From Deltaproteobacteria bacterium (GTDB lineage: Bacteria; Desulfobacterota; Desulfuromonadia; Desulfuromonadales; Geopsychrobacteraceae), in assembly GCA_018399135.1 (NCBI GenBank), contig JAGYPB010000003.1:23639-87638 (forward strand): a DNA stretch of 64,000 nucleotides, in the 5' to 3' direction. The position numbers and the translations under genes are program-made. Numbering within the stretch: the first letter of the stretch is position 1; each line of letters begins with the position of its first letter. Shown here piece after piece: positions 63,516 to 64,000 of this stretch. The notes beneath the pieces were generated by a model. It had not been told where the DNA came from. It saw nothing but the letters and a program-made list of their open reading frames with translations, and did no database searches.

Positions 63516-64000
63516 CTAACCTGCAATGCGATCCACAATCAACACCGTGAACAAGAGGGCCATCGACAGATTCACCAGATGAAAGCGCCGCAGGGCGATC
63601 TCTTCGGTAGAGCCAGATCGTGTGTTGATAAGGCCAGCAAGCAACATGAGCAATCCGGATAATAGAATGGTCGTGACAAAGGGGTGGGCAATAAACCCGA
63701 ACAGGGGAAAGAGCAGGTAGCAGAGAAACAGACCGGCAATCCAGCAGTTGTTGATCTGTAGTAGTCGCTCGGTTGGAATAGAGCGAAACAAGTTCGGCAA
63801 GCCGCTGCGCTGCAGATCATCGCGATAGCGACACAACAATAGCCAGGTGTGAGGAATCTGCCATACAAACAGGGTGCCGGCAAGAATGATCGCCGGCTGG
63901 GTCAGTAGCGACCCCCCCGCAGCGGTCCAGCCGATGAGTGGCGGCAGGGCACCACAAACGGCGCCAGGCAGGGCAGCAAAAGCCGTCCTGCGTTTAAGTG
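63516..64000 (-). CDS. ctaB: Protoheme IX farnesyltransferase (5'-partial)
   Basis: 161 codons are visible, open to the right edge. RTAFAALPGAVCGALPPLIG, WQIPHTWLLL and YRDDLQRSGLPNL match the CtaB/CyoE UbiA-type prenyltransferase, which makes heme O for cytochrome oxidases. About six C-terminal helices are in view. Upstream, outside the window, cytochrome oxidase genes are expected. Confidence 0.85.
   Translation of the reverse strand, partial: LKRRTAFAALPGAVCGALPPLIGWTAAGGSLLTQPAIILAGTLFVWQIPHTWLLLCRYRDDLQRSGLPNLFRSIPTERLLQINNCWIAGLFLCYLLFPLFGFIAHPFVTTILLSGLLMLLAGLINTRSGSTEEIALRRFHLVNLSMALLFTVLIVDRIAG

Overview
The window reads as a chromosomal stretch from a deltaproteobacterium of the Desulfuromonadales type (Desulfuromonas/Pelobacter/Geobacter relatives). 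This is an inference from a complete complex I operon with a fused NuoB-C-D, paired two-component and HDOD/roadblock signalling genes, a PA2778/PA2779 pair, a NosL/SafE group and a heme-farnesyltransferase gene. No rRNA, CRISPR array or intact insertion sequence was seen. The only tRNA trace is a truncated tRNA-Glu.

Layout. 1-3822: partial UspA gene, PAS/sigma-54 activator, periplasmic ATP-dependent DNA ligase, DUF3617 protein. 3915-5060: two convergent alkyltransferase-family genes, both riddled with frameshifts. 5061-6208: tRNA-Glu remnant, vapBC-like toxin-antitoxin pair with a clear promoter, and a perfect 28-bp inverted repeat. 6244-6708: rnhA. 6839-20930: nuoA-BCD-E-F-G-H-I-J-K-L-M-N, with nuoE and nuoL frameshifted. 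21119-28012: a signalling operon (CoA-binding protein, HDOD, BioD-like/DRTGG NTPase, TPR, histidine kinase, response regulator with DUF4388, two roadblock proteins). 28308-32222: FKBP, rhomboid, SprT-like, a 43-codon small ORF, Bcp, MazG-like, FadR-type regulator. 32319-38393: NarL-type two-component pair, thiolase-like protein, OmpR-type two-component pair. 38895-46211: prmA, rsmE (frameshifted), zinc-ribbon/RDD protein (frameshifted), MBL hydrolase, dapF, HAD phosphatase, nfo, dtd, DUF4124 protein. 46240-49830: radical SAM enzyme with a NitT/TauT-type ABC importer. 50022-53437: rhodanese, VTT membrane protein (frameshifted), CCG-domain Fe-S protein, divergent LysR regulator. 53570-54949: PA2779/PA2778 pair. 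54984-64000: acyl-CoA ligase, YchJ, NosL, SafE-like, MscS, parvulin, EamA, PanE, Def, GcvR-like, ctaB (partial).

Two dispersed repeat families stand out. R1 (about 155 bp, copies near 0.8, 38.4 and 60.4 kb) ends in a hairpin whose stem is kept by paired base changes. R2 (57-143 bp, copies near 21.0, 50.0 and 57.4 kb plus a half copy at 45.2 kb) is bounded by inverted GTAWCTRTTCAG-like ends.

Frameshifts are confined to a few blocks (3.9-5.1, 9.9, 16.6-18.0, 40.2-41.3, 50.8-51.2 kb), several at homopolymers, while flanking genes are clean. Local sequence error is the simplest explanation, so the 'pseudogene' calls there should be read as 'interrupted in this sequence'. The best candidates for a poorly described system are the HDOD-to-roadblock operon and the radical SAM/ABC importer operon.
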